Assembly: GCA_963706785.1 (NCBI GenBank)
Contig: CAVPNJ010000004.1
Span: forward strand, 558,001-622,000
Source: Pollutimonas sp963706785
GTDB lineage: Bacteria > Pseudomonadota > Gammaproteobacteria > Burkholderiales > Burkholderiaceae_B
Length of the DNA stretch: 64,000 bases
Reading direction: 5' to 3'
Shown here: positions 43,018 to 52,225 of the stretch, in pieces
How the letters are laid out: each line of letters starts with the position of its first letter
Numbering within the stretch: position 1 is the stretch's first letter
Position numbers and translations under genes: made by a program
Notes under the pieces: model-generated
The model's input: only the letters and a program-made list of their open reading frames with translations
Told to the model about the DNA's origin: nothing
The model's database searches: none

Positions 43018-43917
43018 TCACCTTTCAAGCGATTGCGTAATGCCGGTAAGCCAGGTTTCGAACGACAGCAGTGCTTCGCTGCGCTCGGAGGCCACCGGAT
43101 AGCTGAAAAAATATGATTCCCGTACCGACAGCACCCCTTGTACCGGAGCGAGCAAACGGCCCGCATCAATTTCATCCTGGACAAGAAACCGGGGTACCAG
43201 GGCCACGCCCATTCCGGCCTTTACCGCGGCCAGGGTCATGGTGAACAGTTCATATCGCGGGCCGGCGCTTATTGATGGCGCATACTCCCTGCCCTGCTCT
43301 TGATACCACTGGCGCCAGGCATCTGGCCGCGACGACATGTGCAAATGCGTAAGTTCTGCCATCGGGTCGGAAGCGTTGCTTGCCGTGGCAAGAACTTCGG
43401 CCGTACAGACAGGTAGCAGTGCGCCTTCGTCGAACAGCTTGATACCTGCGGTTTGCGGCCAAATTTGCTCGGCGTGATAGATAGCGGCGTCAAAAGGATG
43501 ATCATTGAACTGAAACGGTAAAGTGCGCGCCGACAAGCTGACGGCAATGTCGCCATGCAGACGCTGAAATTCGGGCAAACGGGGCACCAGCCAGGTCGTC
43601 GCCAAGGTCGGCAAGACCGCGATATGCAGGCTGCGCCCCATCCCAGAACGCGACATCAGCCCCAACGTGTCCTTCTCGAGCTGCTCCAGATGATGGCGCA
43701 CGCGTGCGGCGTACTCGGCGCCTGCGCTGGTGACAGCAACGCGGCGGCGCACCCGGGTCAGGAGCTCAACGCCTAGTCGTTGCTCCAGGCCGGTAACCTG
43801 GCGGTAAACGGCGCTATGGGTCAAGGACAGTTCTTCGGCCGCGCGTGAGAATGACCCAAGCCGCGCGGTGGCTTCGAAAGCCTGCAAGGCGCCTAAATTG
43901 GGTATTCCGTGTCTCAT
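43018..43917 (-). CDS. LysR-family transcriptional regulator (GcvA-like)
   Basis: 299 residues from the ATG at 43917 (MRHGIPNLGALQAFEATARL); 30 extra upstream codons in the frame are probably not translated, since 299 is the usual size. The N-terminal winged helix-turn-helix reads ALQAFEATARLGSFSRAAEE and LSLTHSAVYRQVTGLEQRLG. The effector domain starts LHIAVLPTLATTWLVPRLPE, as in the GcvA/AmpR branch. It is divergent from the ThDP enzyme at 44062 and immediately upstream of ggt, so it may control either. The 144-bp divergent gap would contain its binding site. Confidence 0.9.
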   Translation of the reverse strand: MRHGIPNLGALQAFEATARLGSFSRAAEELSLTHSAVYRQVTGLEQRLGVELLTRVRRRVAVTSAGAEYAARVRHHLEQLEKDTLGLMSRSGMGRSLHIAVLPTLATTWLVPRLPEFQRLHGDIAVSLSARTLPFQFNDHPFDAAIYHAEQIWPQTAGIKLFDEGALLPVCTAEVLATASNASDPMAELTHLHMSSRPDAWRQWYQEQGREYAPSISAGPRYELFTMTLAAVKAGMGVALVPRFLVQDEIDAGRLLAPVQGVLSVRESYFFSYPVASERSEALLSFETWLTGITQSLER

Positions 43918-44061
43918 GGGGATTCGTCCTGTAGCGATATATGTACCAGCGGTAGAATCCAAGATTCCGTCCCGCTGCATCGAGGTCTTGCATAATAGGC
44001 AAGACATTGTGCAATTTTATCAATTGCGTTGTGCCGCCAACGCACATTATCCTCATCCCCT

Positions 44062-45759
44062 ATGAAAGCAAGCTCAAATTCCAAACTTCGCCCACGTCTG
44101 GGTGGTCATATTCTTGTCGATCAACTGATTGCACAAGGCGTTCAACACGTATTTTGCGTCCCTGGTGAAAGCTATCTGGCGGTGCTGGATGGCTTGCACG
44201 ATGCGGCCATTCAAGTTACGGTCTGCCGCCAGGAAGGCGGGGCCGCGATGATGGCCGATGCGCATGGAAAGCTTACAGGGCAACCAGGCATCTGCATGGT
44301 AACCCGGGGTCCGGGGGCTTCAAATGCTCTGGCAGGCGTGCATATCGCATTACAAGATTCCACACCCCTTATCCTGTTTGTCGGTCAGATCGAACGCGGT
44401 ATGCGCGAACGCGAAGCTTTCCAGGAAATGGATTATCGCGCTGTCTTTGGGACGCAGGCCAAATGGGTGACCGAAATCGATCAGGTCGAACGTATACCCG
44501 AAATTATTTCTCGCGCTTTTCATGTGGCCACGTCGGGACGCCCCGGGCCAGTGGTCATCGCGTTGCCCGAAGACATGCTGGTCGAATACGCAGAAGTCGC
44601 CGACGCTCCGCATTATGAAGTAATCGATAGCGCGCCCACCACTGCCCAACTGGACGCCCTTGCCCAACAACTTGCACAAGCCAAGCAGCCGATCGCCATC
44701 CTCGGAGGCACACGCTGGGATCAGGCCGCGGTCGATCAATTTGCCGAGTTCGCCACCCGCTACCGCTTGCCAGTTGCCGTTCAGTTCCGCCGCCAAATGC
44801 TGTTTTCGGTTGATCATCCGTGCTTCATCGGCGATGTGGGATTGGGCAGCAATCCAGAACTCATGCAGTACATTAAGGAAGCTGACCTGGTCCTGCTGGT
44901 TGGCGGCCGCATGTCGGAAATTGCCAGCCAAAGCTACACCTTGTTCGACATCCCGGTGCCCACACAAACCTTGGTTCATGTTTACCCCGATGCCGGTGAA
45001 TTGAACCGCGTATACCGTGCCGACCTGGCCATTAACGTATCGCCTACGTCGTTTGCGAATTCGCTTAACGCCTTGCAGCCCGCCCAGCCTGCGGCATGGA
45101 ATGGCTCGCTGGATGCCATGCGGGCCAGCTATTTGTCCTGGACTGACCCCACAAAAATTAGTCACCCGGGCGCATTGCAAATGGGGCAGGTCATGTCTTA
45201 CCTGCGCTCTGCCTTGCCTGATGATGCCATCATGTGCAACGGGGCGGGCAACTATGCCACCTGGCTGCACCGCTTTCACCCGTTCAAACGGTATGGCACC
45301 CAGCTTGCCCCTACGTCGGGCTCCATGGGTTACGGACTGCCTGCGGCTGTCGGAGCAAAACGTATTGATCCTTCGAAAACCGTCATATGCTTTGCGGGCG
45401 ATGGTTGTTTCATGATGCACGGGCAAGAATTCGCCACCGCCGTCCAATACCAATTGCCCATCATCGTGATTCTTATCGATAATGGCATGTACGGCACCAT
45501 ACGTATGCACCAGGAACGTCACTATCCGGCACGTCCGTCTGCCACAGCGTTACAGAATCCCGATTTTGCGGAATATGCTGCGGCTTTCGGCGGATACGGC
45601 GAGCGGGTCGAGACCACCGATCAGTTCGCCCCCGCTTTTGAGCGCGCCGTCGCCAGTCAAAAGCCGGCGATATTGCATTGCCTGATCGACCCCGAAACCA
45701 TTTCGCCTTCGACGACACTACAAAAGATTCGCGAACAAGCGCAGGCCGCTCAGGCATAA
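44062..45759 (+). CDS. Thiamine diphosphate-dependent enzyme (acetolactate synthase-like)
   Basis: 565 residues from the ATG at 44062. Three domains of the ThDP decarboxylase family: PYR domain with the conserved Glu in VTVCRQEGGAAMMADAHGKL, central domain with QPIAILGGTRWD, and PP domain with the ThDP motif CFAGDGCFMMHGQEFATAVQ to ILIDNGMYGTIR (GDG-X-N). The overall pattern is that of acetolactate synthase-like or glyoxylate carboligase-like proteins, but no small subunit is adjacent, so it may not be biosynthetic. It is divergent from lysR and followed by gcdH. The specific reaction is not assigned. Confidence 0.85.
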   Translation: MKASSNSKLRPRLGGHILVDQLIAQGVQHVFCVPGESYLAVLDGLHDAAIQVTVCRQEGGAAMMADAHGKLTGQPGICMVTRGPGASNALAGVHIALQDSTPLILFVGQIERGMREREAFQEMDYRAVFGTQAKWVTEIDQVERIPEIISRAFHVATSGRPGPVVIALPEDMLVEYAEVADAPHYEVIDSAPTTAQLDALAQQLAQAKQPIAILGGTRWDQAAVDQFAEFATRYRLPVAVQFRRQMLFSVDHPCFIGDVGLGSNPELMQYIKEADLVLLVGGRMSEIASQSYTLFDIPVPTQTLVHVYPDAGELNRVYRADLAINVSPTSFANSLNALQPAQPAAWNGSLDAMRASYLSWTDPTKISHPGALQMGQVMSYLRSALPDDAIMCNGAGNYATWLHRFHPFKRYGTQLAPTSGSMGYGLPAAVGAKRIDPSKTVICFAGDGCFMMHGQEFATAVQYQLPIIVILIDNGMYGTIRMHQERHYPARPSATALQNPDFAEYAAAFGGYGERVETTDQFAPAFERAVASQKPAILHCLIDPETISPSTTLQKIREQAQAAQA

Positions 45760-45768
45760 CCTACCTTT

Positions 45769-45790
45769 CATGCCTGCATGCGCGGGCATG
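45769..45790. terminator. Possible stem-loop downstream of the ThDP enzyme
   Basis: CATGCC and GGCATG with G-rich inner bases form a short hairpin nine bases after the ThDP enzyme stop and before gcdH. It has no U tract, so it may only be an attenuating or mRNA-processing structure. Confidence 0.35.
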
Positions 45791-45827
45791 ATGATTAATT
45801 TCCCACTTATTCGATTCGGAGCCCATT

Positions 45828-47021
45828 ATGTCGGCAGCCCCTTCATTTCACTGGCAAGACCCCCTGTTGCTGGACGCCCAGCTTACTGACGAAGAACGCA
45901 TGGTGCGCGATGCCGCGCAAGCCTATGCTCAAGACAAGCTCGCGACACGCGTGATCGAAGCCTTCCGTCACGAAAAGACTGACCCCGCCATTTTTTCGGA
46001 AATGGGCGAACTCGGTTTGTTGGGCGCAACCATTCCCGAAGAATACGGCGGCGCTGGCTTGAATTACGTCAGCTACGGCCTGATCGCACGCGAAGTTGAA
46101 CGCGTGGACTCGGGCTATCGCTCAATGATGAGCGTGCAGTCATCGTTGGTCATGGTGCCGATCAATGAATTCGGCAGCGAAGAGCAAAAGCGCAAATACC
46201 TGCCCAAACTCGCTCGTGGCGAATGGATAGGCTGCTTCGGCCTGACCGAACCCAATCATGGCTCTGACCCCGGCAGCATGGAAACCCGCGCCGTCAAAAC
46301 CGCCGACGGCTACAAGCTGAGCGGCAGCAAGATGTGGATTACGAACTCGCCTATCGCTGATGTGTTCGTAGTATGGGCCAAGGTAGTGGGCGGCGACGAC
46401 GACGGCGTCATCCGCGGTTTTATCCTCGATAAAGGCCTGAAGGGTCTTTCCGCCCCGACTATCCACGGCAAAGTAGGTTTACGCGCTTCGATTACCGGCG
46501 AAATCGTCATGGATGAAGTCGAGATTCCAGCCGACCAAATGCTGCCTGGCGTCAGCGGTCTGCGTGGCCCCTTTACTTGCCTTAACTCAGCACGATTCGG
46601 GATTGCATGGGGTGCACTGGGCGCGGCCGAAGCCTGCTGGCATACCGCCCGCCAGTACACAATGGATCGCAAACAGTTTGGCCGCCCGCTCGCGGCGAAT
46701 CAGCTTATACAGAAAAAGCTGGCTGACATGCAAACCGAAATCACGATGGGACTGCAAGGCTGCCTACGACTGGGACGTATGAAAGACGAAGGCACCGCAG
46801 CCGTCGAAATCACCTCGATGATGAAGCGCAATTCCTGCGGTAAATCATTGGACATTGCCCGTCTTGCCCGCGATATGCTTGGCGGCAATGGTATTTCGGA
46901 TGAATTCGGCGTTGCCCGGCATCTGGTCAACCTTGAGGTGGTCAATACCTACGAAGGTACCCATGACGTCCACGCATTGATCCTGGGCCGCGCCCAGACT
47001 GGGCTACAGGCCTTCTTCTAA
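45828..47021 (+). CDS. gcdH: Glutaryl-CoA dehydrogenase
   Basis: A 397-residue acyl-CoA dehydrogenase. The N-terminal FHWQDPLLLDAQLTDEERMV, the FAD-binding IGCFGLTEPNHGSDPGSMET and KMWITNSPIADVFVVWAK, and the catalytic base in EVVNTYEGTHDVHALILGRA (Glu of YEGTHD, about residue 372) are characteristic of GcdH. It converts glutaryl-CoA to crotonyl-CoA in lysine/tryptophan and aromatic degradation. A MaoC-like gene is convergent, behind a hairpin at 47036. Confidence 0.95.
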   Translation: MSAAPSFHWQDPLLLDAQLTDEERMVRDAAQAYAQDKLATRVIEAFRHEKTDPAIFSEMGELGLLGATIPEEYGGAGLNYVSYGLIAREVERVDSGYRSMMSVQSSLVMVPINEFGSEEQKRKYLPKLARGEWIGCFGLTEPNHGSDPGSMETRAVKTADGYKLSGSKMWITNSPIADVFVVWAKVVGGDDDGVIRGFILDKGLKGLSAPTIHGKVGLRASITGEIVMDEVEIPADQMLPGVSGLRGPFTCLNSARFGIAWGALGAAEACWHTARQYTMDRKQFGRPLAANQLIQKKLADMQTEITMGLQGCLRLGRMKDEGTAAVEITSMMKRNSCGKSLDIARLARDMLGGNGISDEFGVARHLVNLEVVNTYEGTHDVHALILGRAQTGLQAFF

Positions 47022-47035
47022 AACCTGAGTCGAAA

Positions 47036-47058
47036 GCCGCCGGAAGGGCTCCGGCGGC
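47036..47058. terminator. Hairpin between convergent gcdH and the maoC-like gene
   Basis: GCCGCCGGA (47036-47044) pairs with TCCGGCGGC (47050-47058) around a five-base loop. It lies between two convergent stops (47021 and 47080), the usual place for a bidirectional terminator, although a clear U run is absent. Confidence 0.6.
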
Positions 47059-47079
47059 GAGCCTCTGCGAATTACTAAG

Positions 47080-47520
47080 CTAGACTTGGCCCAGATCAAA
47101 CAGGCTGGTTGCTTCGACATCCAGCACCTGTTCGTCGCGCTGATTGAATACGCGCCACGACCAACGCATAATTCCCAGGTCGTCGCGACTGGACGAAGTG
47201 CGAACTGAATCGACCGTTGCTTCAAGGCGTAGAGCGTCGCCAGGCCGAACCGGCACCATCCATCTGAGCCTCTCGAGCCCTGGCGAACCGAACGATTCTG
47301 AATCACTCAATGCGGCGTCTACCGCCATGCGCATTGCCAGACTGCAAGTTAGCCACCCGCTGCCTATCAGGCCACCCCAGCGCCCCTCAGCGGCGCGCTC
47401 AGCGTCGACATGGAACCATTGAGGATCGTACGCCTTGGCGAATGCCAACATCTCTTGCTCGTCGACAACGATGGGCGGATGATTGATTACCATTCCAACT
47501 TTAAATTCGTTAAATTTCAT
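47080..47520 (-). CDS. MaoC-like (hot-dog fold) dehydratase
   Basis: A 146-residue single hot-dog domain. The hydratase-type motif is AFAKAYDPQWFHVDAERAAE (Asp-His pair), followed by GGLIGSGWLTCSLAMRMAVD. The C-terminal ITVxxR-like strand reads RWSWRVFNQRDEQVLDV. Such proteins hydrate enoyl-CoA or dehydrate 3-hydroxyacyl-CoA. Its place beside gcdH and the box operon suggests an acyl-CoA degradation step, but the substrate cannot be read from sequence. It lies 77 bp downstream of boxA on the same strand and may be the last gene of that operon. Confidence 0.85.
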   Translation of the reverse strand: MKFNEFKVGMVINHPPIVVDEQEMLAFAKAYDPQWFHVDAERAAEGRWGGLIGSGWLTCSLAMRMAVDAALSDSESFGSPGLERLRWMVPVRPGDALRLEATVDSVRTSSSRDDLGIMRWSWRVFNQRDEQVLDVEATSLFDLGQV

Positions 47521-47597
47521 GGCACACCGAAAGCCTCTTTGACTTGTTAGCCGGGAAGTTTAACCTTAAGAGGAACGTGGTGGCCATCTCGTCAGGT

Positions 47598-48866
47598 TTA
47601 ATAGGTTTCGACGTGCAGACGCCCCTGCGCTTTCAGTTTGGCATGGACTTCGGGCCAGCGTTTGCCACCTTGCCCGGCCGCATGTTCAAGTGCTTGCAGA
47701 ACCCCTTCTTCCATGCCCTTGAGGCCGCAGACGTAAATGCAGGTGTTGTCATTTTCCAGCAACGCGAATACATCGTCGGCGCGCTCTTTGATCAGGTCCT
47801 GCACATAGCGTTTTGGCAAACCCTGTTCGCGGGACAGCGCCAGGTTGATATCAATGAAATTTTGCGGCAGGTTCATTAGCGGACCAAAATAAGGCAATTC
47901 GCGCTGCGTTCTAGCACCGAAAAAAAGCATAAGCCTGCCCGTGAAAGCCATTTCCTTTGACAGGCGGCGGCATCGTTCCGTCATGGCGCGCATAGGGGCT
48001 GAACCCGTTCCCGTGCAGATCATGATGATATTGGCGTCGGCCTGGTTGGGCATCAGGAAGGTATTGCCGAATGGCCCAATCACCTGCACGGTGTCATTCT
48101 TTTTCAGGTCGCACAGATAGTTCGAACAAACTCCTTGTGCGGCGTTTCCTTCGTAGTCGTTCGTGACCCGCTTAACCGTAATCGAAAGATTGTTATAGCG
48201 CGGCCGTTCGCCATCGCGCGGACTGGCAATGGAATATTGACGGGCGTGATATGGGCGTCCGCTTCTGTCCGTGCCTGGCGGCAGTATGCCGATCGACTGC
48301 CCTTCCAGGACGGGAAACGAGGTCGAACCGAAATCCAGGACAATATGCCTGATATCGCTATCGGTGTCCTCGCCTGTAACACGGTAGTTGCCAACTACCG
48401 TTGCAGTCACTGGATTCTTGTGGGTGTACAGATTGATGTAGGGATGAGCGGCCGATTTAGGCGGAATTCTGGATCCGGCCCCCGTCGAGGGAACTCCGTC
48501 CAACCCAAAATCATTTTGGCTGCTGCCGGACGTAACGGCCACAGGTGAAGCATCTTCCGCCGGCTCTTCGTTTGTACCTATATCGATGATCGTTTCTGCG
48601 GCGGGCAAGGACTCCCAACCGAACTGCTCTTCAAGCGCATAAGCCTTGTCGGCCAATACCTTGATCCAGTTGTCGATTGCGCCTGTCGGACAAGGTGGTA
48701 CACAGGCCATGCAATGATTACAGATGTTGGCGTCGACCACGTAATTATTCGAATCATGACTGATCGCATCTATCGGGCAGGTTTCTTCGCAGGTATTGCA
48801 ACGTATGCAAACCTCGGGATCGATCAAATGCTGATTCAGTACTCTGGCTGGGACGGGGGCGTTCAT
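47598..48866 (-). CDS. boxA: Benzoyl-CoA 2,3-epoxidase, reductase subunit BoxA
   Basis: 422 residues from the ATG at 48866. Two 4Fe-4S ferredoxin motifs are N-terminal: CIRCNTCEETCPIDAI and CNHCMACVPPCPTGAI. A variable linker follows, then a ferredoxin-NADP reductase-like part with FAD motif RQYSIASPRDG and NADPH motif ICTGTGSAPMRAMTERCRR, ending in GLKGMEEGV and AQGRLHVETY. BoxA takes electrons from NADPH and passes them to BoxB for epoxidation of benzoyl-CoA. Gene order is boxC-boxB-boxA on the minus strand, with 101 bp between boxB and boxA. Confidence 0.96.
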   Translation of the reverse strand: MNAPVPARVLNQHLIDPEVCIRCNTCEETCPIDAISHDSNNYVVDANICNHCMACVPPCPTGAIDNWIKVLADKAYALEEQFGWESLPAAETIIDIGTNEEPAEDASPVAVTSGSSQNDFGLDGVPSTGAGSRIPPKSAAHPYINLYTHKNPVTATVVGNYRVTGEDTDSDIRHIVLDFGSTSFPVLEGQSIGILPPGTDRSGRPYHARQYSIASPRDGERPRYNNLSITVKRVTNDYEGNAAQGVCSNYLCDLKKNDTVQVIGPFGNTFLMPNQADANIIMICTGTGSAPMRAMTERCRRLSKEMAFTGRLMLFFGARTQRELPYFGPLMNLPQNFIDINLALSREQGLPKRYVQDLIKERADDVFALLENDNTCIYVCGLKGMEEGVLQALEHAAGQGGKRWPEVHAKLKAQGRLHVETY

Positions 48867-48967
48867 GGCGGTCTCTTTAGAGCCGGCATCACCCTTTATT
48901 TTGTATAAGGGCGGTGCCAACTCATGCAGGTATGCAGCGCTGCTAAAAAAAGCGAGACTAGCGCTGT

Positions 48968-50395
48968 CTAATTGAAGCGGACGTAGTCGAAATTGACAGG
49001 TTGGCGATTCACGCCGATAACGGGCGGCGCGATCCAGTTGGCGAATTTGCCGGGCTCCACCACCCTGCCCATCAGCGACGCCACGAATTCACGGTCTTCG
49101 GCGGTAGGCAGCCAAGTGTTCTCGTGGATCTTCCATTGTTCCTCGCTCAACACCGTGCCCTCGGGGGCCACTCGGATGCCCGCCAATGTTCCTATGCGGC
49201 GATTAAACGCCTTATGAGGCACCTTCAGGCGAAACGCAATGCCATTTTTCTCGAGCACCTTGTTCCAACGCCCCACGCCCGCCATGGAGTCTTTAATGAA
49301 GTCGTCGCGCAAGACCTCATTCAGCGCATTCAGCATGGGCACCTCTGTTTCACGCAATTCTCCGTTGACGACCTCCAACACCCGATAGGTGTCGTTCTTC
49401 AACAGATGATCATCGTCACGTTTGCTTTCCTCGTAGCGACCTTTAAGGCCCGAACTGTAAAAAATGGCGGCGTTCGAGGACTGATCCGCGCCGAAAAGGT
49501 CGATCGTGACGCTGTAATGGAAATTCAAATAACGTTGAATCGTGGGCAAGTCGATGACGCCAGCGGCTCGCAATACGGCGGGATCTTCGGTCTTTAATTG
49601 GTTCATGACTTCGGCGCTGCGTTGCAGGACTCGCGAAACACCCGACTCACCGACGAACATGTGATGAGCTTCTTCAGTCAGCATGAACTTCGTCGTCCGC
49701 GCAAGCGGATCGAAGCTGGATTCTGCCAATGCGCACAACTGGAACTTGCCATCGCGGTCGGTAAAGTAGGTAAACATGTAGAAGGCGAGCCAATCCGGCG
49801 TTTTTTCGTTGAATGCCCCCAAGATGCGAGGGCTGTCTTGGTCTCCGGAATTTCGCTGCAGCAGAGCGTCGGCCTCTTCGCGGCCATCGCGGCCGAAGTA
49901 GCGATGCAACAAATACACCATCGCCCATAGGTGGCGCCCTTCTTCTACGTTTACCTGAAACAGATTGCGCAGATCGTATTGCGACGGGGCGGTTAGGCCA
50001 AGGTGACGCTGCTGCTCGACCGAAGCCGGCTCAGTATCGCCCTGCGTTACGATAATACGACGCAGATTGGCGCGGTGTTCGCCGGGCGCTTCCTGCCACA
50101 CATCGCGGCCGATATTCTCGCCAAAATGGATCTTGCGATTTCCGTCTTGAGGCGCTAGAAAAATACCCCAGCGATAATCAGGCATCTTGACATGATCGAA
50201 GTTCGCCCAGCCATCGGGTTGCACACTAACTGCGGTGCGCAGATACACATCGAAATTTTGCGATGATTCGGGGCCCATTTCCCGCCACCATTGCAAATAA
50301 TTCGGTTGCCAATGTTCCAGCGCACGCTGTAACGCACGATCGCCGGATAGATTAACGTTGTTAGGGATTTTTTCTGAATAATTGATGCCCGACAT
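48968..50395 (-). CDS. boxB: Benzoyl-CoA 2,3-epoxidase, oxygenase subunit BoxB
   Basis: A 475-residue class I di-iron oxygenase. The four-helix bundle carries the iron ligands in NVEEGRHLWAMVYLLHRYFG (Glu, His) and MLTEEAHHMFVGESGVSRVL (Glu, His). The start SGINYSEKIPNNVNLSGDRA and the end VIGVNRQPVNFDYVRFN are typical for BoxB. With BoxA it makes 2,3-epoxybenzoyl-CoA from benzoyl-CoA and O2. It sits 41 bp after boxC in the same operon. Confidence 0.97.
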   Translation of the reverse strand: MSGINYSEKIPNNVNLSGDRALQRALEHWQPNYLQWWREMGPESSQNFDVYLRTAVSVQPDGWANFDHVKMPDYRWGIFLAPQDGNRKIHFGENIGRDVWQEAPGEHRANLRRIIVTQGDTEPASVEQQRHLGLTAPSQYDLRNLFQVNVEEGRHLWAMVYLLHRYFGRDGREEADALLQRNSGDQDSPRILGAFNEKTPDWLAFYMFTYFTDRDGKFQLCALAESSFDPLARTTKFMLTEEAHHMFVGESGVSRVLQRSAEVMNQLKTEDPAVLRAAGVIDLPTIQRYLNFHYSVTIDLFGADQSSNAAIFYSSGLKGRYEESKRDDDHLLKNDTYRVLEVVNGELRETEVPMLNALNEVLRDDFIKDSMAGVGRWNKVLEKNGIAFRLKVPHKAFNRRIGTLAGIRVAPEGTVLSEEQWKIHENTWLPTAEDREFVASLMGRVVEPGKFANWIAPPVIGVNRQPVNFDYVRFN

Positions 50396-50436
50396 GTCTG
50401 CTCCTTGGGGAATGATTATGCTGTTGTGCGAGCGCG

Positions 50437-52095
50437 TTAAACACGATTCCAGTCGAAATTCGCCTGTTCGCCCTTGCCATACAACTTGAGCGCACCCTTT
50501 TCGCCAGCTGCGTTAGGACGATTGAAGATCCAGTTCTGCCATGCGGTAAGACGCCCGAAGATGCGGGTCTCCATGGTTTCAGTACCGCCAAATCGCAGAT
50601 TTGCCTCGAGTCCGGTGAGGGCGTCTGGCGACAAGGCGCGTCGCTCTTCGAGCGCAATGCGAATTTCGTCGTCCCAATCGATGCTGTCGAGTGAGAACGT
50701 CACCAAGCCCAGGGCTTCTGCTTCGCTGGCCGGCAGCAAATTCCCGATAGCCCCGCGCGCGGCAGCCAGGGGACCTGCCTCTTCATAGAAGCGCCGGTCA
50801 ATGCGGCTCTGCCCATTAACCATCGGATACTGACCAAAATTCATTCTGCTAAGCGCTATCCGGGCGGATTGCGGCGATTCAATATCGTCGAGCATGTAAG
50901 ACCGGTCGCAGGCCAATGCCACTTCGAACAGCGTCCCGGCGAAACATGAGCCGCTCTCGATCAAGGCAAACAGGGAACGTGAACTGACGTCCAAACGTGC
51001 TAGCGTGCGTCGCAGCATGCCCACCGTCTCGCGCACCAGCCAATGATCGGCAAAGCGCTCCAAAACTTCATCGGCCCCCAATACCAATGAGGCATCACCC
51101 GACGTCTTGAACAGCCAGGTACCGACCTCCAGCTCGTTAGTGCGCATATGCAAGATCGCGTCATCGAGTTCGCGAGCAAATTGCAGGGGCCACCATGAAG
51201 CGCCTTGAGCCTGTATGCCCTTGATGTCCTGAGGGGTAGACGCTTCCGGACTGCGCAGCGTCCAGGTAGCCAATCGTTTCTCGCGATCAATCTGAACCTG
51301 CACATATTTGTACTTTACGTCGTTGTCGGCGATCAGGCGCTGCAGGGGATGCAGGCTCACGCCCTGCTCACCCGTGGGACGATCACTTTGTGCGGCCCAC
51401 TCAGCTGCCCGTTTGGCCACTTGCTCGTGGAATTGCGCAGGCTTGATGATGTCGTCCACCAGCCGCCAGTCTTTTGCACGCTGCCCTCTCACCCCTTCGA
51501 CCAATGTGCAGAAAATATCGGCGTAGTCATGGCGGACATTGCGCTTGTCGGTAACTCGCGTCAGCCCTCCTGTACCGGGCAGGACCCCCAGCAAGGGAAC
51601 TTCAGGCAAGGAGACGGCAGACGACCGGTCATCGATCAGCAGAATTTCGTCACAAGCCAGGGCCAGTTCGTACCCGCCCCCAGCACAAGCGCCATTGAGC
51701 GCCGCCACGAACTTCAGCCCACTGTGGCGGCTGGAATCTTCCATGCCATTTCGCGTTTCGTTTGTAAACTTGCAGAAATTGACTTTCCAGGCATGCGTTG
51801 ACAAGCCGAGCATGAAGATATTGGCGCCTGAGCAGAAGATGCGGTCCTTCAGGCTGGTGACTACGACCGTGCGCACTTCAGGATGCTCGAACCGTATCCG
51901 CTGCAAAGCGTCGTGCAATTCAATGTCGACGCCTAGATCGTACGAATTCAGCTTCAGCTTGTATCCGGGTCGAATGCCACCGTCTTCGGAGACATCCATC
52001 GCAAGGGTGGCGACCGCGCCGTCAATACTAAGGTTCCAGTGCTTGTACTGCGACGGATCGGTACGAAAGTCTACGAACGAGCGGTCTGCGGTCAT
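50437..52095 (-). CDS. boxC: 2,3-epoxybenzoyl-CoA dihydrolase BoxC
   Basis: 552 residues from the ATG at 52095 (MTADRSFVDFRTDPSQYKHW); upstream in-frame codons overlap the operator region. Two crotonase-fold domains: the first with SGANIFMLGLSTHAWKVNFC and FVAALNGACAGGGYELALAC (oxyanion-hole glycines); the second less conserved around LFALIESGSCFAGTLFEVAL. BoxC hydrolyses and cleaves 2,3-epoxybenzoyl-CoA to 3,4-dehydroadipyl-CoA semialdehyde and formate. It is the first gene of the box operon, so it lies next to the BoxR-type operators. BoxD, which oxidises the product, is not in this window. Confidence 0.96.
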   Translation of the reverse strand: MTADRSFVDFRTDPSQYKHWNLSIDGAVATLAMDVSEDGGIRPGYKLKLNSYDLGVDIELHDALQRIRFEHPEVRTVVVTSLKDRIFCSGANIFMLGLSTHAWKVNFCKFTNETRNGMEDSSRHSGLKFVAALNGACAGGGYELALACDEILLIDDRSSAVSLPEVPLLGVLPGTGGLTRVTDKRNVRHDYADIFCTLVEGVRGQRAKDWRLVDDIIKPAQFHEQVAKRAAEWAAQSDRPTGEQGVSLHPLQRLIADNDVKYKYVQVQIDREKRLATWTLRSPEASTPQDIKGIQAQGASWWPLQFARELDDAILHMRTNELEVGTWLFKTSGDASLVLGADEVLERFADHWLVRETVGMLRRTLARLDVSSRSLFALIESGSCFAGTLFEVALACDRSYMLDDIESPQSARIALSRMNFGQYPMVNGQSRIDRRFYEEAGPLAAARGAIGNLLPASEAEALGLVTFSLDSIDWDDEIRIALEERRALSPDALTGLEANLRFGGTETMETRIFGRLTAWQNWIFNRPNAAGEKGALKLYGKGEQANFDWNRV

Positions 52096-52150
52096 AAGTT
52101 GTTTTTCCTGATCTTTAGCTGAAAGATAATGCTCATCGCGAAACGATAAA

Positions 52151-52164
52151 TGCATAATATTGCA
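52151..52164. promoter_or_regulatory. BoxR-type operator, proximal (TGCA-N6-TGCA)
   Basis: TGCATAATATTGCA, two perfect TGCA half sites with six bases between, 55 bp upstream of the boxC start. BzdR/BoxR regulators are known to recognise TGCA repeats. Together with the copy at 52190 it forms a pair 39 bp apart in the boxC-boxR intergenic region, where BoxR would repress box transcription until benzoyl-CoA is present. Confidence 0.75.
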
Positions 52165-52189
52165 GTTAAATCTCAGTGTCAACGAAACA

Positions 52190-52203
52190 TGCATAAAAAT
52201 GCA
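52190..52203. promoter_or_regulatory. BoxR-type operator, distal (TGCA-N6-TGCA)
   Basis: TGCATAAAAATGCA, a second perfect TGCA-N6-TGCA element, 22 bp from the boxR stop and about 95 bp upstream of boxC. The intervening bases are A-rich, so promoter elements may be embedded. The identical geometry of both copies argues against chance. Confidence 0.75.
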
Positions 52204-52225
52204 TCTCCGTGATGCTTAAACAGTT

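Noticed and set aside
44350..45522. 390-codon minus-strand reading frame opposite the ThDP enzyme
   Set aside because: It lies entirely antisense to a well-supported gene with all ThDP motifs, and the translation shows no family features.
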